Positions 63,448 through 64,000 of a DNA stretch of 64,000 bases are shown here, piece by piece. Below the pieces are notes generated by a model. It did no database searches and was not told the DNA's origin. It saw only the letters and a list, made by a program, of their open reading frames with translations. Both the position numbers and the translations under genes were made by a program. The stretch's first letter is position 1, and the number at the start of each line of letters is the position of its first letter. Source of the DNA: Bradyrhizobium ottawaense (GTDB lineage Bacteria > Pseudomonadota > Alphaproteobacteria > Rhizobiales > Xanthobacteraceae); assembly GCF_002278135.3 (NCBI RefSeq), contig NZ_CP029425.2:3758001-3822000 (forward strand), read 5' to 3'.

Positions 63448-64000
63448 CTAATCGAGATCAGCCTTCACCTTCGCGAACACCGACCGGAACATGTCCGGCG
63501 TCAGCACGCCGGTATTCGTGTTGTAGCGCGAGCAGTGATAGCTGTCGTAGAGCCTGAACGCGCCGGCCTGATGCACGGCGCCGTGGCCGAAGGGGGCCTG
63601 CGAGGCCCTCAGGTTCAGCGGCTTGAGCACGCTGTCGTGCGCAATCCGCCCGAGCGCGATGATCGCGCGCAGCTTCGGCATCGTCTCGAGATTCGCGACG
63701 AGGAACTGGCGGCAGGTGTTGATCTCAACCGGCAGCGGTTTGTTCTGCGGCGGAACGCAATGCACTGCATTGGCGATCCGGCAGTCGACCAGCTTCAGGC
63801 CGTCGTCGGGACGCGCCTGATAGGTGCCCTTGGCAAATCCATATTCGAGCAGCGTGGCGTAGAGCAGGTCACCGGCGTAGTCGCCGGTGAACGGCCGTCC
63901 CGTGCGGTTGGCGCCCTGCATCCCCGGCGCGAGGCCGACGATCAACAGGCGTGCCTTGACGTCGCCAAAGGGCGCGACCGGCGCGTTGTGCCACAACGGC
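63448..64000 (-). CDS. Type 5 uracil-DNA glycosylase, 5' end outside the window
   Basis: The C-terminal 184 codons of a minus-strand gene. Family 5 (UDGb) motifs: LLIVGLAPGMQGANRTGRPFTGDYAG (motif A, with Ala/Gly in place of the catalytic Asn/Asp of other families), NAVHCVPPQNKPLP (Fe-S cysteine region), IIALGRIAHDSVL and the closing SYHCSRYNTNTGVLT. It removes uracil, and often hypoxanthine or xanthine, from DNA. The frame is open at base 64000 (PLWHNAPVAPFGD), so the start lies beyond the window. Confidence 0.9.
   Translation of the reverse strand, partial: PLWHNAPVAPFGDVKARLLIVGLAPGMQGANRTGRPFTGDYAGDLLYATLLEYGFAKGTYQARPDDGLKLVDCRIANAVHCVPPQNKPLPVEINTCRQFLVANLETMPKLRAIIALGRIAHDSVLKPLNLRASQAPFGHGAVHQAGAFRLYDSYHCSRYNTNTGVLTPDMFRSVFAKVKADLD

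Overview
The window is a high-GC chromosomal segment that looks like a Bradyrhizobium-type alphaproteobacterium (order Hyphomicrobiales). This is inferred from gene content: divK-pleD, an EipB-like (DUF1849) protein, an alphaproteobacterial porin_2 porin, a KKA-rich mini-protein, a DUF6894 remnant, DUF3572/DUF983 genes and many short palindromic intergenic repeats. I see no insertion sequence, prophage, CRISPR array, rRNA or integrase. Most of the segment reads as core chromosome with small accessory insertions.

Layout. 1-8.8 kb: a partial HAD phosphatase, a lytic transglycosylase, an AzlC/AzlD amino-acid exporter pair (azlC has lost its expected stop), TrmO, HIT, a FemAB-like acyltransferase, GDPD, two RidA-type proteins, EipB and an ACT protein. 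8.8-12.4 kb: dinB with DUF3572, diverging from the cell-cycle pair divK-pleD. 12.4-16.6 kb: small and broken genes, a TetR/MFS pair with a near-perfect operator, and a secreted six-cysteine protein. 16.9-38.4 kb: a minus-strand backbone pyrB, pyrC-like, plsY, dprA, topA, rnr, DUF983, NUDIX, rpmG, interrupted by several insertions. These are an amidase/patatin pair, a redox cluster (flavodoxin, HxlR/SDR, AzoR/HxlR) and an LLM monooxygenase with an M20 peptidase. 38.6-49 kb: a D-Ala-D-Ala dipeptidase, an AidB-like dehydrogenase, a CPBP protease, an AEC permease, ruvX, a large trypsin-like protease plus NUC nuclease fusion, and a LysR regulator diverging from two nitronate monooxygenases.

49-53 kb: the gatCAB operon for Asp/Glu-tRNA amidotransferase, with two small unknown genes coupled into it by ATGA/GTGA overlaps. 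53-58 kb: gene-poor, holding a 32-residue Lys/Ala protein, two small hypotheticals, tRNA-Ser(GCT) and a highly expressed-looking porin with a strong terminator. 58-64 kb: a Slt-type transglycosylase with a long Lys/Ala/Pro linker, divergent from dapA, mscL, smpB and a peroxiredoxin, ending in a truncated type 5 uracil-DNA glycosylase.

Most unusual points: the single-gene protease-nuclease fusion (43777-45996); the perfect 18-bp inverted repeat between divergent hxlR and SDR genes; the pyrC-like gene lacking its metal-binding histidines; the frameshifted remnants (DUF6894, NUDIX 3' end, a small membrane protein); the open azlC/azlD junction; and the two uncharacterised genes inside the gat operon. 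All family assignments rest on motifs read by eye; no search was run.
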